From: Rhizobium sp. FKY42
GTDB taxonomy: Bacteria; Pseudomonadota; Alphaproteobacteria; Rhizobiales; Rhizobiaceae
Direction: 5' to 3'
NCBI RefSeq assembly: GCF_005222835.1
Contig: NZ_STGA01000029.1
Coordinates: 558,001 to 622,000, forward strand
Length of the DNA stretch: 64,000 nucleotides
The position numbers were made by a program, and so were the translations under genes. Positions 1-9,031 of the stretch are shown here, in pieces. Every line of letters starts with the position of its first letter. Position 1 is the stretch's first letter. Under the pieces are notes generated by a model. It did not search any database. It had not been told where the DNA came from and saw nothing but the letters and a program-made list of their open reading frames with translations.

Positions 1-264
1 CAACCATATCTGTGAAATATTGCACTGTGTCAACAGGAAGTGCGGCGGGGCAAAGGTGAGCGCTGCCGGGTGAGCGTGTGGGTTTGCGTAGTGGGCCAGA
101 AAGCAGCCCTTTGCGGCCCTTGCCACGAATCACCCGACCTAATAATTGTTGGGTACTGGCTAGACCCAAGCCTCCCCCCTCCTTTCGGGAAAGCATTTTA
201 CATGTAGGGTGACCACATCTTATCGAACCATCTGTTCGAGCATCGCATTAGGAGGGGTTGCGAT
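1..264. other. left-edge stretch without a confident gene
   Basis: No gene can be supported. A forward frame is open from the left edge to a TGA at 71-73 (about 23 codons) and could be the tail of a gene starting outside the window, but nothing about it is recognisable. A short inverted repeat TTGGGT/ACCCAA lies at 149-154 and 164-169. The last part, 180-264, must hold the promoter of the downstream leader-helicase unit, but no clear -35/-10 pair was found. Confidence 0.4.
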
Positions 265-288
265 ATGGCTCGTAATGGAGGTTTTTGA
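265..288 (+). CDS. 7-codon leader ORF coupled to helicase gene
   Basis: A tiny frame reads MARNGGF and stops with TGA at 286-288. It has a better ribosome binding site than most genes here: AGGAGGGG at 250-257, seven bases before the ATG. Its stop codon overlaps the ATG of the next gene as TGATG, and the GGAGG that serves the next gene lies inside its Gly-Gly codons (277-281). This is the arrangement expected for translational coupling. No function is known for the peptide itself; it could also be chance, since the frame is very short. Confidence 0.4.
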   Translation: MARNGGF

Positions 289-1001
289 TGAAGCTTTCTG
301 CACCAATATTCCAGCTTAAACGTCGAGCCAAGCTGATGGCCCGGAGTAATAGCCTGCCTCTGAACGAGGCACTGGACCATGTTGCACGAGAAGAGGGATT
401 TGCACGATGGAGCCTGCTTTCCGCAAGCATGTCTGCTGGCCCACCATCTGAAACGGTTCTGTCTCAGCTTGACGACGGCGACCTGCTACTGATTGCAGGC
501 AGACCCGGCCACGGCAAGACCAAGCTTAGTCTTCAACTTTTAGTTGACGCCGCTCGCGACGGCCGCAAGGCTTTTCTCTTTACGTTAGAGTTCACTGAGC
601 AACAGGCAAGGAATCACCTCCAAACGTTGGGGGTACCTAGCAGCAATATTGCCGAAGCTGTGCAGATTTTCACATCTGATCAGATCAGCGCAGAATACAT
701 CATCCAACACATGTCCGGCCTGGAAGCCGGCGCAATTGCAGTCATTGATTTCCTGCAACTGCTGGACCAGCAGCGCAGCAAACCGGTGCTTTCCGAACAA
801 CTTCAAACTTTGGGAGACTTCGCAAAGCACACAGGTATTATCCTTGGTTTCATTTCCCAGATAGACAGGTCATTTGAAGCGGAAGGCAAGCGGCTTCCTG
901 ACATCAGAGACGTTCGGTTACCAAACTTCGTTGATCTGGGACTATTTTCCAAAGCATGCTTCCTCCACAACGGAGAGGCCCAGTTCCAGAACGTTGCGTG
1001 A
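288..1001 (+). CDS. DnaB/RecA-type P-loop ATPase (putative DNA helicase)
   Basis: This 237-residue protein has a Walker A loop GRPGHGKT near residues 71-78 and a hydrophobic Walker B strand ending in Asp near 148-156 (AVIDFLQLLD), in the order and spacing of the RecA-like core of DnaB helicases. It lacks the N-terminal DnaB primase-interaction domain, so it is about half the length of a replicative helicase. The ATG at 288 is preferred over an in-frame TTG at 285 because GGAGG at 277-281 sits six bases upstream of it. No replication genes are nearby, so the role is unclear: a KaiC/RadA-like or phage-derived ATPase is equally possible. A strong terminator follows directly, so it is transcribed alone or with the leader ORF. 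Confidence 0.7.
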   Translation: MKLSAPIFQLKRRAKLMARSNSLPLNEALDHVAREEGFARWSLLSASMSAGPPSETVLSQLDDGDLLLIAGRPGHGKTKLSLQLLVDAARDGRKAFLFTLEFTEQQARNHLQTLGVPSSNIAEAVQIFTSDQISAEYIIQHMSGLEAGAIAVIDFLQLLDQQRSKPVLSEQLQTLGDFAKHTGIILGFISQIDRSFEAEGKRLPDIRDVRLPNFVDLGLFSKACFLHNGEAQFQNVA

Positions 1002-1007
1002 CTGCCT

Positions 1008-1034
1008 GCCGCGACCTCGATGGTCGCGGCTTTT
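1008..1034 (+). terminator. Rho-independent terminator of the helicase gene
   Basis: A perfect 9-bp stem GCCGCGACC/GGTCGCGGC (1008-1016 with 1022-1030) closes a 5-base loop and is followed by TTTT. It starts six bases after the stop codon of the helicase gene and separates it from the convergent DUF4424 gene. Confidence 0.85.
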
Positions 1035-1072
1035 CCCTTATGACCACTTGCCCAACGCCCCCTCCCACACCA

Positions 1073-2080
1073 CTACTGCTGCAATGGCGGGTTGGACACC
1101 AAAAACAAAACATCCAAATCCTTTTCCGGCCAGAAATCGGTCTTTTCCATCACGAAGGTGGTGGGGCCGGTTTTCTTGATGCCATCGGCGCAGAGGCTGA
1201 GGTAGTTGTCGGGCTTGCCCTTGTCGATGGTAAGCTTGAACTTGGAGATCGAGCCGCCCCAGTTTGCACCGGTTTTCAGCACGTAGGAGAGCCAGCTTTC
1301 CGTGTAATAAGGCCCGCCGGATCTTGATGCCTTTTCCAGCTTCATGGCTGTCTTCAGGAAAGCGTCGTCGATGCAGTAGCGGTCCTTGTAGCTGGCATAG
1401 GTCTCGTTGGTCTTGCCTTCGCTGAGGAACGATATGGCGACCGTGCCGCCGACGCTCGGCTTGTAGCGATGGCTGACACGTACCGGCTTCTTGGCCGGAA
1501 ATGTGGTTTTCCAGTAATAGACCGATTGAAGGGTCCAAATCGGCGTATAGACGGTCTGCATGCCCTGCCCTGCATCGAAGGTATCGGCATAAACGAGGCC
1601 TTTGCTTTCCCAGTCCTTCAGCGTTTCCGGCGGCAGCGCCTTCAGCGCTTCGAGCGTCTTGTCTGCATAGGGGCGGAAGGGAACCTTGTTGGCTTTCAGC
1701 AGATCCGTGTAATCGACGGAAAGTGCGCTGACACGCTGCTGGAGCTGCGGCGTTATCGCCTTGCCATCCTGCGTCACGGAAAAGCCAAGAAAGTTATCCG
1801 TCTCATAGTCCGGAATGGCGACATTGCTTTCCGGACGCGCCGTAATATCCGGCATGGGAAAGGCGATGATGCTTTCAATATCCTTGTCGCCACTGTTCTG
1901 GAAAACATAGTCGACGCGCACCTCATCCATGGAGAGGAACAGGTTTTCCTCGACCATCGAAACATCGGTGCTGATGACATAGGCCAGACCGCCCGTGCGC
2001 AGCTCTGCCATGGTATCATTGGCGAGCGCTGGTGCGGCCAGACAAAGCGCCGCCACGGACGCAAGAAGCAGATGTTTCAT
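1073..2080 (-). CDS. DUF4424 family exported protein
   Basis: The 335-residue product begins with a clear Sec signal peptide (MKHLLLASVAALCLAAPALA, cleavage after ALA) and is therefore periplasmic or secreted. The mature part, with an early segment describing a repeated beta-rich pattern (VEENLFLSMDEVRVDYVFQN) and two late cysteines (YCIDDAF, SLCADG), matches the DUF4424 family, whose biochemical role is unknown. The ATG at 2080 has GAGGGG upstream. It converges on the helicase gene and lies 118 bases downstream of the start side of nothing else, so it is likely monocistronic. Confidence 0.75.
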   Translation of the reverse strand: MKHLLLASVAALCLAAPALANDTMAELRTGGLAYVISTDVSMVEENLFLSMDEVRVDYVFQNSGDKDIESIIAFPMPDITARPESNVAIPDYETDNFLGFSVTQDGKAITPQLQQRVSALSVDYTDLLKANKVPFRPYADKTLEALKALPPETLKDWESKGLVYADTFDAGQGMQTVYTPIWTLQSVYYWKTTFPAKKPVRVSHRYKPSVGGTVAISFLSEGKTNETYASYKDRYCIDDAFLKTAMKLEKASRSGGPYYTESWLSYVLKTGANWGGSISKFKLTIDKGKPDNYLSLCADGIKKTGPTTFVMEKTDFWPEKDLDVLFLVSNPPLQQ

Positions 2081-2198
2081 GATCAGGTCCCCTCATTGCC
2101 AAGAACTTAGCGCGGCAATGAATTTACCGGAAGGGGCTCAAACGTGGAAAAGGGCCGCTTTCGCAGCCCCTCCCCGATCTCTCATCCATGAGGATTGA

Positions 2199-4235
2199 TC
2201 AGAACTCTTCCCAGTTATCCTGAGACGGTTTGGCTTGTGGTGATGCCGCGCCGAAGGCCTTGGCCAGCGTGTTATGCAGCGCATTGGCCGGCGATGCCTT
2301 CGGGCGAGATGTTGCGGTTGCGGCAACCGGTCCGCGGCCAATTGCCGGGCGCAGAGCGGGCTTTGCTGCTGCCTGCGGCGCTGGCTGTGCCATAGGCGCT
2401 GGCTTTGCGCTGGTCGCAGGGGCGCTCGCGTTGAAGGAAGAGCGTGCGGCACCGTTGGCAGGCGTTCCCAGCTTGAACTGGCGCAGCAATTCGTCCAGCG
2501 AACTTGCTTCGCGGGCGAGCGAATGGCTGGCGGCCGTCTGCTCTTCCACCATGGCAGCATTCTGCTGGGTGTTGTGATCCATGGCGGAAATCGCCTGGTT
2601 GATTTCCTGAAGACCGAGCGACTGCTCCCGCGTCGATGTAACGATGGCCTTGATGTTATCGTTGATCTCCTGAACCTCGACCACGATAGCTTGAAGCGCA
2701 TCGCCGGTTTCACCAACCAGAGCCACACCAGCATCCACCTGCTGGCTGGATGTTGTCAGAAGCGTCTTGATTTCACGGGCCGCGTTGGCGGAACGCTGGG
2801 CCAGTTCGCGGACTTCCTGTGCAACGACCGCAAAGCCCTTTCCGGCTTCACCGGCGCGGGCGGCCTCGACACCGGCATTCAGCGCCAGAAGGTTGGTCTG
2901 GAATGCAATATCATCGATGACACTGATGATATTGTTGATTTCGCTGGATGACTTCGAAATGCCCTCCATCGCGGATACGGCACGGCGTACAACTTCGCCC
3001 GAACGCTCAGCCCCCACGCGTGCCCGCTCGATGCGCTGGCCGACATCCTCGGCACGCTTGGCGGAATCCTTGACGGTGGTTGTGACCTCCTCAATGGCGG
3101 CAGCCGTTTGCTCTACAGAGGCAGCCTGACGCTCCGTGCGCTTGGCGAGATCGTCTGTCGCAGCGCGAATTTCCGCAGCACCGGCATTGATGGCAGAGGC
3201 GTTGTGACCGACGCTTTCCAGTGCGCCCTGAAGTTTTGCAAGCGCCTGGTTGAAGTCGACGCGCAGGCGATCCAGATGATCGGCAAAGGGGTTGTTGAGG
3301 CGGTAGGCGACATCACCATCCGCCAGCTTCACCAGACCTTCGGCCAGCGAATTCATGGCGAACTCGATTTCAGCGGTTTCGCGCGCCTTGCGGGCGTCGT
3401 TGTCCTGACGTTCGCGATCGGAGGTCAGGCGGATACGGTCCGTTTCGGATGCCAGCCGCAGCTTCTCGACCGCCGCATCCTTGAACACGGCAACGGCCTT
3501 GGCCATCTGGCCCACTTCGTCACCGCGATCGAGTGCCGGAACCTTGATCTCATGGTTGCCATTTGCCAGTTCCGTCATCGCGCTTGTCATGCCGACAATC
3601 GGCGTGACAATCGCACGCGACAGCAGCCAGATGAGCCCCGTTGCAATGATACCGGCGACACCGCCACCGATTATCAGCGTCCACAGTACGGCTTCATGGG
3701 CAGACTTCTGCTGGGCCACCATGGCATTTTTGAAAGACTGCGCCTCGGCGCGTACCTTTGCCGCAGCCTTGCGGAAATCCGAAAGCGGAACCGCATTCTC
3801 GCTGGTCTTTACGTCGGCAGAGTTACCTTTGGCCTGGTAGGCCTTCACCTGCGGCTCAACCACGTCATTATTGAAAGCGTCTGCGGCGCTGCGCATCTGC
3901 TGGAGACCAGACAAGATACCGGGCTGACCAACAGCCAGTTTTTGCAAGACATCCAGCGCTGCCAGTGTGGCGGACCGCTGGGCGCTGATACCGGCCAGCA
4001 TGTCTGCATTGCCGGAAATGAGATAGCCGCGCAGAGCCAGAGCCTGTTCCAACTGAGCCTCCGAGGCTGCAGCCACGATCATGTCTGCTTCCTGCGCAAT
4101 AACCAGCTCACCGGATGCATGTGATGATTTGAGGCCCTGCCAGTATACAACGGCAGAGGCGCAGCCACAGACAAACATCAGGGTGAGGAATGTCGAGATG
4201 ATTTTCTTACTGATGGACAGGTCTCGGAATGACAT
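2199..4235 (-). CDS. methyl-accepting chemotaxis protein, CHASE3/four-helix sensor, NWEEF tail
   Basis: A 678-residue inner-membrane chemoreceptor. Order of parts: short cytoplasmic start, TM1 (about 12-32), a helical periplasmic domain of about 150 residues with the feel of CHASE3 or 4HB sensors, TM2 (about 185-207), HAMP, a second HAMP-like segment, then the coiled-coil MCP signalling domain with the conserved hairpin ([20 protein letters not shown]). After an Ala/Pro-rich linker the protein ends in NWEEF, the docking pentapeptide for CheR/CheB. The ATG at 4235 ([11 protein letters not shown]) starts just before TM1; the longer frame to 4346 would add 37 residues with no membrane-protein logic. 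It is transcribed alone. The ligand cannot be predicted. Confidence 0.9.
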   Translation of the reverse strand: MSFRDLSISKKIISTFLTLMFVCGCASAVVYWQGLKSSHASGELVIAQEADMIVAAASEAQLEQALALRGYLISGNADMLAGISAQRSATLAALDVLQKLAVGQPGILSGLQQMRSAADAFNNDVVEPQVKAYQAKGNSADVKTSENAVPLSDFRKAAAKVRAEAQSFKNAMVAQQKSAHEAVLWTLIIGGGVAGIIATGLIWLLSRAIVTPIVGMTSAMTELANGNHEIKVPALDRGDEVGQMAKAVAVFKDAAVEKLRLASETDRIRLTSDRERQDNDARKARETAEIEFAMNSLAEGLVKLADGDVAYRLNNPFADHLDRLRVDFNQALAKLQGALESVGHNASAINAGAAEIRAATDDLAKRTERQAASVEQTAAAIEEVTTTVKDSAKRAEDVGQRIERARVGAERSGEVVRRAVSAMEGISKSSSEINNIISVIDDIAFQTNLLALNAGVEAARAGEAGKGFAVVAQEVRELAQRSANAAREIKTLLTTSSQQVDAGVALVGETGDALQAIVVEVQEINDNIKAIVTSTREQSLGLQEINQAISAMDHNTQQNAAMVEEQTAASHSLAREASSLDELLRQFKLGTPANGAARSSFNASAPATSAKPAPMAQPAPQAAAKPALRPAIGRGPVAATATSRPKASPANALHNTLAKAFGAASPQAKPSQDNWEEF

Positions 4236-4476
4236 CGGGTACCGCTTTCGAACAGCAATATGCGTAGCCTTACAGAATCCCAGTTCAGTTAATATTGCGT
4301 TGCGTCGCGCGCTCAAATTACCAAACAGAGCCTGAGATTCTGTCAATTTCTACAGGAACTTAAAGAGCAAATGCTAATAGTTTGGCATTCGTCATTTCAG
4401 GCGGCGCTTTTTCGTCCTGTTCCAATGGATCGGGAAAATGCTTGCGTTCGACGTGCGCGAACGGCATGGACACAGA

Positions 4477-5265
4477 ATGACAGCAAAGAGCACCCAGACA
4501 GCGGCCGAAAGGCTGGATCAACTTCTCGTTTCACGAGGGCTTTTCGAAAGCCGGTCGCGCGCGCGCGATGCCATTGCCCGCGGCACGGTGCAGGTGAATG
4601 GCGTGACCGTGACCAAGCCCGGCCAGGTGGTTTCAACCGCGGCCGCGCTTGTGGTGGACGATCCGGCGCAAGGCTATGTATCGCGCGCGGCCCTGAAGCT
4701 GATCGCGGCGCTTGATCATTTCGGCATCGATCCGTCAGGCATGCATTGTCTGGACATCGGCGCATCCACCGGCGGCTTTACCGAGGTGCTGCTGGAACGC
4801 GGCGCATCCCATGTCGTTGCCGTCGATGTGGGTCATGACCAGATGAACGAACGCATCGCTTCCGATGAAAGAGTAACCAACCTCGAAGGGCTCAACGCGC
4901 GAAACCTGACGCGAGACGACATCGGCGAGGATGACATTCAGCTCGTCGTGTCGGATGTCTCGTTCATATCGCTCAAGCTTGCCTTGCCGCCAGCATTGGA
5001 ACTGGCGGAGCCGGGGGCGCTGTGTGTGCTGCTCGTCAAACCGCAATTCGAGGCCGGGCGTGAAAATATCGGCAAAGGCGGCCTCTTGCGCGATCCGTCC
5101 TCCGCCCCCGTCATCGCGGAGAACCTCAAAGCATGGCTTGAACAGGACATGGGCTGGAAGGCTCTTGGTCTGATTCCCTCCCCCATTGCCGGTGGCGATG
5201 GCAATCACGAATATCTTCTGGCTGGCAAAAAGCCCGGCAAGTCTTCGGAAACGACCGCATCATGA
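4477..5265 (+). CDS. tlyA: TlyA-family rRNA (cytidine-2'-O)-methyltransferase
   Basis: The 262-residue protein has an N-terminal S4 RNA-binding domain (RLDQLLVSRGLFESRSRARD, about residues 10-70) followed by an FtsJ-type SAM methyltransferase fold with the glycine-rich loop CLDIGASTGGFTEVLL and a later LLVKPQFE segment. This is the TlyA architecture; in other bacteria TlyA methylates ribosomal RNA, and old annotations call it hemolysin. The ATG at 4477 is chosen over one at 4438 because it starts immediately before the S4 domain. It overlaps the next gene by ATGA (5262-5265), so the two are translationally coupled. In many Rhizobiales tlyA follows dxs, which is not the case here. Confidence 0.9.
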   Translation: MTAKSTQTAAERLDQLLVSRGLFESRSRARDAIARGTVQVNGVTVTKPGQVVSTAAALVVDDPAQGYVSRAALKLIAALDHFGIDPSGMHCLDIGASTGGFTEVLLERGASHVVAVDVGHDQMNERIASDERVTNLEGLNARNLTRDDIGEDDIQLVVSDVSFISLKLALPPALELAEPGALCVLLVKPQFEAGRENIGKGGLLRDPSSAPVIAENLKAWLEQDMGWKALGLIPSPIAGGDGNHEYLLAGKKPGKSSETTAS

Positions 5266-6509
5266 GCACCGAATCCTACACCATTACCTCCCTCACCTCC
5301 AAGGGCATGGGCTTGGCCCATGCGCCGGATGGACCGGTCTATGTGCCCTTTGCGCTGCCGGGGGAAACCGTGGCGGTGGCGCGTGTGGGTAACGAGGGCA
5401 CTGTCATATCCTACGGCCCTCCCTCACCGGATCGCATCCAGCCTGCCTGTCGCCATTTTGGGCCTGAAGGCAAGGGCGGCACCTGTGGCGGCTGCTCGCT
5501 GCAACATCAGGCTAAACCCGCCTACAATGCCTACAAGCGGGATCTCCTGATCAACGCGCTGAAATCAAAAGGCATCGACGCGCCGGTCGGCGACCTGATC
5601 GAAGCACAGCCGCACCAGCGCAGGCGGCTGGTCTTCACGGTTCGACGGCCGGAAAAAGCGCTTGTCATTGGCATCAATCAGGCGGAGACGCATCATGTCG
5701 TGCCGGTGGAGGAATGTCCCATCGCGTCCGACGGGCTGATTTCGCAACTGGACGCATTGCACATCATTGCGCGTGCAACAGGCCATGACATGTTTCGCAT
5801 CACGGTGACGGAAACGCTGACCGGTCTCGATATCTCGATGGATGGATTGCGCTCCGGCCTTGGTGAGCGCGAGCGGCGTGCCGTGACCGAGGCGGTCATG
5901 GGTCTTCGCGGCATCGCGCGCGTTTCGGCCAATGGGGAGATCGTGGTGGAACCGCACAAGCCCCAACTGGACTTTGGCGGCGCCCGCGTCATCCTGCCCC
6001 CCGGTGGCTTTACACAGGCAACCCGCGAGGCGGAAGAGGCCATGGCAAAGCTTGCAATCGAGCATATCGGCAAAGCCAAACGCGTGGCAGACCTGTTTGC
6101 CGGGATTGGTACCTTCGCGCTGAGAATTGGCCGCAAGACGAGCGTTCACGCAGTCGAATCCGAAGAGCGCGCCGTCAGGGCGCTGGATCAGGCCGCGCGC
6201 ATGACGCAAGGGCTGAAGCCGGTGAGCGTGGAGCGGCGCGATCTTTTCCGCCGCCCCATGACCCCGCAGGAACTGAAGGTCTATGACGCTGTGATCTTCG
6301 ACCCACCCCGCGCCGGCGCAGAAGCGCAAAGCGCGGAACTTGCTCGTTCACAGGTCAAGCGGGTCGTTGCGGTCAGCTGCAATCCGCTGACGCTTGCGCG
6401 CGATCTCGCCATTCTCGCGAAGGGCGGTTATCGCATCAAGACGGTGATCCCGGTCGATCAGTTCTTGTGGTCACCGCATGTGGAAGCCGTGGCGCTTCTG
6501 GAAAAATAA
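5262..6509 (+). CDS. rlmD: RlmD/RumA-family 23S rRNA (uracil-5-)-methyltransferase
   Basis: The 415-residue protein has an N-terminal TRAM-like domain, then a 4Fe-4S motif made of CxxxxxxxxxxxCGGC (about residues 63-78) plus a distal CPIA cysteine, then a class I SAM methyltransferase domain with DLFAGIGTFALRIG and the DPPRAG motif, and the catalytic cysteine in VSCNPLTLARD. These features fix it to the TrmA/RlmCD family of m5U methyltransferases. Its start overlaps the stop of tlyA (ATGA), giving a two-gene rRNA modification operon. The exact target (U1939, U747 or tRNA U54) cannot be told by eye; the gene symbol is therefore tentative. Confidence 0.85.
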   Translation: MSTESYTITSLTSKGMGLAHAPDGPVYVPFALPGETVAVARVGNEGTVISYGPPSPDRIQPACRHFGPEGKGGTCGGCSLQHQAKPAYNAYKRDLLINALKSKGIDAPVGDLIEAQPHQRRRLVFTVRRPEKALVIGINQAETHHVVPVEECPIASDGLISQLDALHIIARATGHDMFRITVTETLTGLDISMDGLRSGLGERERRAVTEAVMGLRGIARVSANGEIVVEPHKPQLDFGGARVILPPGGFTQATREAEEAMAKLAIEHIGKAKRVADLFAGIGTFALRIGRKTSVHAVESEERAVRALDQAARMTQGLKPVSVERRDLFRRPMTPQELKVYDAVIFDPPRAGAEAQSAELARSQVKRVVAVSCNPLTLARDLAILAKGGYRIKTVIPVDQFLWSPHVEAVALLEK

Positions 6510-6538
6510 TATCGGCAGAAGCGCCTTGCAGGTATCGA

Positions 6539-8335
6539 TCAGAACTCTTCCCAGTTCTCTCCGGATTTGACCGCGGCATTACCGTGGAAAGCGTGGGCGA
6601 TCTTCGCCGTCATCTTCTTGACGGGCGGTGGCGCGACCGTGCGCGAGATGGCTGCGGCCGGAGCAATAGATGACCCCGTGCGACGGGCCATCGGCTCTCC
6701 ACCGACCTTGAACTGGCTGAGCAGTGCAAACAATTGCTCGGCCTCACGCGCCAGAGCGTGAGAAGCTGCTGACGTCTGTTCAACCATTGCGGCGTTCTGC
6801 TGCGTGCCCTGGTCCATCGTGTTGACTGCCACGTTGATTTCCTTCAGGCCAGTTGCCTGCTCGCGAGACGCTTCCACGATCGCACCGACATTTCCGTCGA
6901 CCTGCACGACCTGGGACACGATTTCCTGCAGCGCCTTGCCCGTGTTACCAACCAGGTTCACGCCATTCTTGACGTAATCATTCGAGGTATTGATCAGCGC
7001 CTTGATTTCCTTGGCCGCCGTTGCGGAACGCTGCGCGAGTTCACGCACTTCCTGCGCCACGACCGCAAAGCCCTTACCCGCCTCGCCGGCACGCGCAGCC
7101 TCAACACCGGCGTTCAGCGCCAGAAGGTTTGTCTGGAAGGCAATCTCATCGATCACGCCGATGATGTTGCCGATCTCACCCGCTGACTGCTCGATCTTGC
7201 CCATGGCTTCAACTGCCTGGCTGACGATATGACCTGAGTTTTCCGCATGCTCCTTAGTGCGGCGTACCAATTGACCGGCGTCCTGTGCACGCTGGCTGCT
7301 ATCGGCGACCGTTGTGGTGATTTCTTCCAGCGCGGCTGCCGTCTCTTCGACGGACGCCGCCTGCTGTTCGGTGCGCTTGGAAAGGTCGTTCGAGGCCGAC
7401 TGTATTTCCTGCGAAGCGGCGCTGATGGCGCTGGCGTTTTGCGCAATGGTCTGGAGGGTAGCGCGCAGTTTCGATGACGTCTGGTTGAAATCGATACGCA
7501 ATGTTTCCAGAGCCGGCACGAAGCGGGTCGTCAATTCCTGAGTCATGTCTCCGGCCGACATGGCTTTCAAGGCGCCCGCCAGTTGCTCGACATTGGACAC
7601 TCGCTCGCTGACGTCCATACCGAACGCCACCACCTTGAAGACCTTGCCGTCGATATCAGTGATCGAGCTGTAGGACGCCTGCATGTGAATCCGTCTGCCG
7701 CCCTTGCCGACAAACAGGAATTCATCGGAGACATGATGTCCACCGGACAGTCCTGCCCAGAAACCCCGGTACTCTTCGCTGCTCGAATGCGAAACCTCGC
7801 AGAGCATGGAATGATGCTTCCCCTGAATTTCGGACAACTGATACCCAACCGCATTCAGAAAATTCTCGTTTGCTGTGAGGATCTCACCGGTTGGCGAAAA
7901 CTCGATCACGGCCTGTGCCTGCCCGAGAGCCTGCAGCTTGCCCTTGTCTTCCGACCGGCGAAGGTTCTGCTCGGTAATATCGGTGGCGAACTTTACGATC
8001 TTGTAGGGCTTTCCACCGCGCAGCACAGGATTATAGGAGGCTTCGATCCAGATCTCGCTTCTATCTTTGCAGACCCGCTTATACTGGCGGCGGTCGAACC
8101 GGCCCTGGGCAAGCCCCTGCCAAAGCTCCTGATAGGCTCTGGATGACGCTTCCTCCGGATGCACGAAAATACGGTGATGCTTGCCGACGATTTCCGAAAG
8201 CTGGTAGCCGAGGGTACGACAAAAATTTTCATTTGCGCTGATGATGGTGCCATCTGGCTTGAACTCGATGATGGCCTGCGATCTGTTCATCGCCTCCAAC
8301 ACTGCCTTTGCATCCGCGCTTCCAATTCCAAACAT
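6539..8335 (-). CDS. cytosolic chemoreceptor with two PAS domains and NWEEF tail
   Basis: A 598-residue MCP with no membrane segment. Two PAS domains lie in tandem (about residues 10-125 and 130-250; both contain I-E-F-x-P-x-G-x-I-x-x-A-N-E-N-F), followed by a short HAMP-like part and the MCP signalling domain with the usual tip ([20 protein letters not shown]). It ends in NWEEF, the CheR/CheB tether, and the last 20 bases of the gene (6537-6556) are identical to those of the MCP at 2197-2216. PAS receptors of this Aer-like build sense redox state, oxygen or small molecules. The ATG at 8335 has GGGGGA five bases upstream; the longer frame to 8413 adds no domain. Convergent with rlmD. Confidence 0.9.
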   Translation of the reverse strand: MFGIGSADAKAVLEAMNRSQAIIEFKPDGTIISANENFCRTLGYQLSEIVGKHHRIFVHPEEASSRAYQELWQGLAQGRFDRRQYKRVCKDRSEIWIEASYNPVLRGGKPYKIVKFATDITEQNLRRSEDKGKLQALGQAQAVIEFSPTGEILTANENFLNAVGYQLSEIQGKHHSMLCEVSHSSSEEYRGFWAGLSGGHHVSDEFLFVGKGGRRIHMQASYSSITDIDGKVFKVVAFGMDVSERVSNVEQLAGALKAMSAGDMTQELTTRFVPALETLRIDFNQTSSKLRATLQTIAQNASAISAASQEIQSASNDLSKRTEQQAASVEETAAALEEITTTVADSSQRAQDAGQLVRRTKEHAENSGHIVSQAVEAMGKIEQSAGEIGNIIGVIDEIAFQTNLLALNAGVEAARAGEAGKGFAVVAQEVRELAQRSATAAKEIKALINTSNDYVKNGVNLVGNTGKALQEIVSQVVQVDGNVGAIVEASREQATGLKEINVAVNTMDQGTQQNAAMVEQTSAASHALAREAEQLFALLSQFKVGGEPMARRTGSSIAPAAAISRTVAPPPVKKMTAKIAHAFHGNAAVKSGENWEEF

Positions 8336-8426
8336 CTTTTCCCCCGAAATTACACTTCGCTCACCCCGGCCCGTTGCCTGAAGACAACCGGCACCCAGAG
8401 ACTGATGACACAATTTGTCGCAAAAT

Positions 8427-8447
8427 AACTTTACGGTCGGTAAAGTT
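8427..8447. promoter_or_regulatory. inverted repeat upstream of the PAS chemoreceptor
   Basis: A perfect 8-bp inverted repeat AACTTTAC/GTAAAGTT with a 5-base centre lies about 95-110 bases upstream of the start of the PAS receptor, in an A+T-rich stretch (8410-8560) otherwise without features. Its symmetry and position suit a dimeric regulator's operator. It could also be a weak hairpin at the 3' side of the small gene that ends at 8615, but it is 170 bases away from that stop and has no T run at the expected side. Confidence 0.4.
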
Positions 8448-8614
8448 TTAGTCGAAATATAAATTCCGCCTATGTTTAGATAATCGCTGTTTTTCGAGAT
8501 TATATATTTATACTATTCAAATAAAATCATTGGTTTCAAATCGCGTCCCGCGCGACACTAATGATAGAAGATCACTAGACATTTGCCGACGATGGTCCAT
8601 CATGAAGGCAACAT

Positions 8615-8893
8615 TCAGTTGGCAAGCTGAAGCGTTCCATTACCGGTGACGCCATCGCAGCGGCAACGCCCGCCGACACGGCCTTCTGTGGCCCGGCACA
8701 CATTGGGATATTGTTGGCTGGAACTTTGCGGCTGCGGCACGACGCAGACGTAACGCTGCCTTGGTTTGTAGTCATTGCTGTTGTCTGTGCGCGTATTGAC
8801 CCCGCCACCACCGATCACCGTGCCACCCTGCTGGGCGCCAGCAGCAATGGCACTGACGAAGATGATGAGCGCCGCAGATATCAGTCGTTTCAT
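8615..8893 (-). CDS. small exported cysteine-containing protein, unknown function
   Basis: The 92-residue product starts with a signal peptide (MKRLISAALIIFVSAIAAGA, cleavage near GAQQ) and has a mature part of about 70 residues with four cysteines (VCV, NVC, RCRC). A Gly-rich stretch (GGTVIGGGGVN) follows the cleavage site. The even cysteine count suggests two disulfides in the periplasm or outside. The ATG at 8893 has GGGAG nine bases upstream; an upstream ATG at 9013 would bury the signal peptide. No family was recognised; it resembles small secreted hypothetical proteins common in Rhizobiaceae. Confidence 0.6.
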   Translation of the reverse strand: MKRLISAALIIFVSAIAAGAQQGGTVIGGGGVNTRTDNSNDYKPRQRYVCVVPQPQSSSQQYPNVCRATEGRVGGRCRCDGVTGNGTLQLAN

Positions 8894-9031
8894 GACGATC
8901 TCCCGAAAAACTATTTCCGATCCTGGAATCTCCTGGTTTAACCGGAGATGAATGTCTTGCCTGCGGATACGACAAGAGGCGCCGGAAGTTCCCGCGCCTC
9001 TCAATGCTTTCAAATTGTCGTTAACCGGCAG

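Noticed and set aside
1..200. Possible tmRNA, signal-recognition or 6S RNA at the left edge
   Set aside because: A GAAAGCAGCC-like piece at about 100-118 recalls signal-recognition RNA, but the loop GGAAG and paired flanks are not there.
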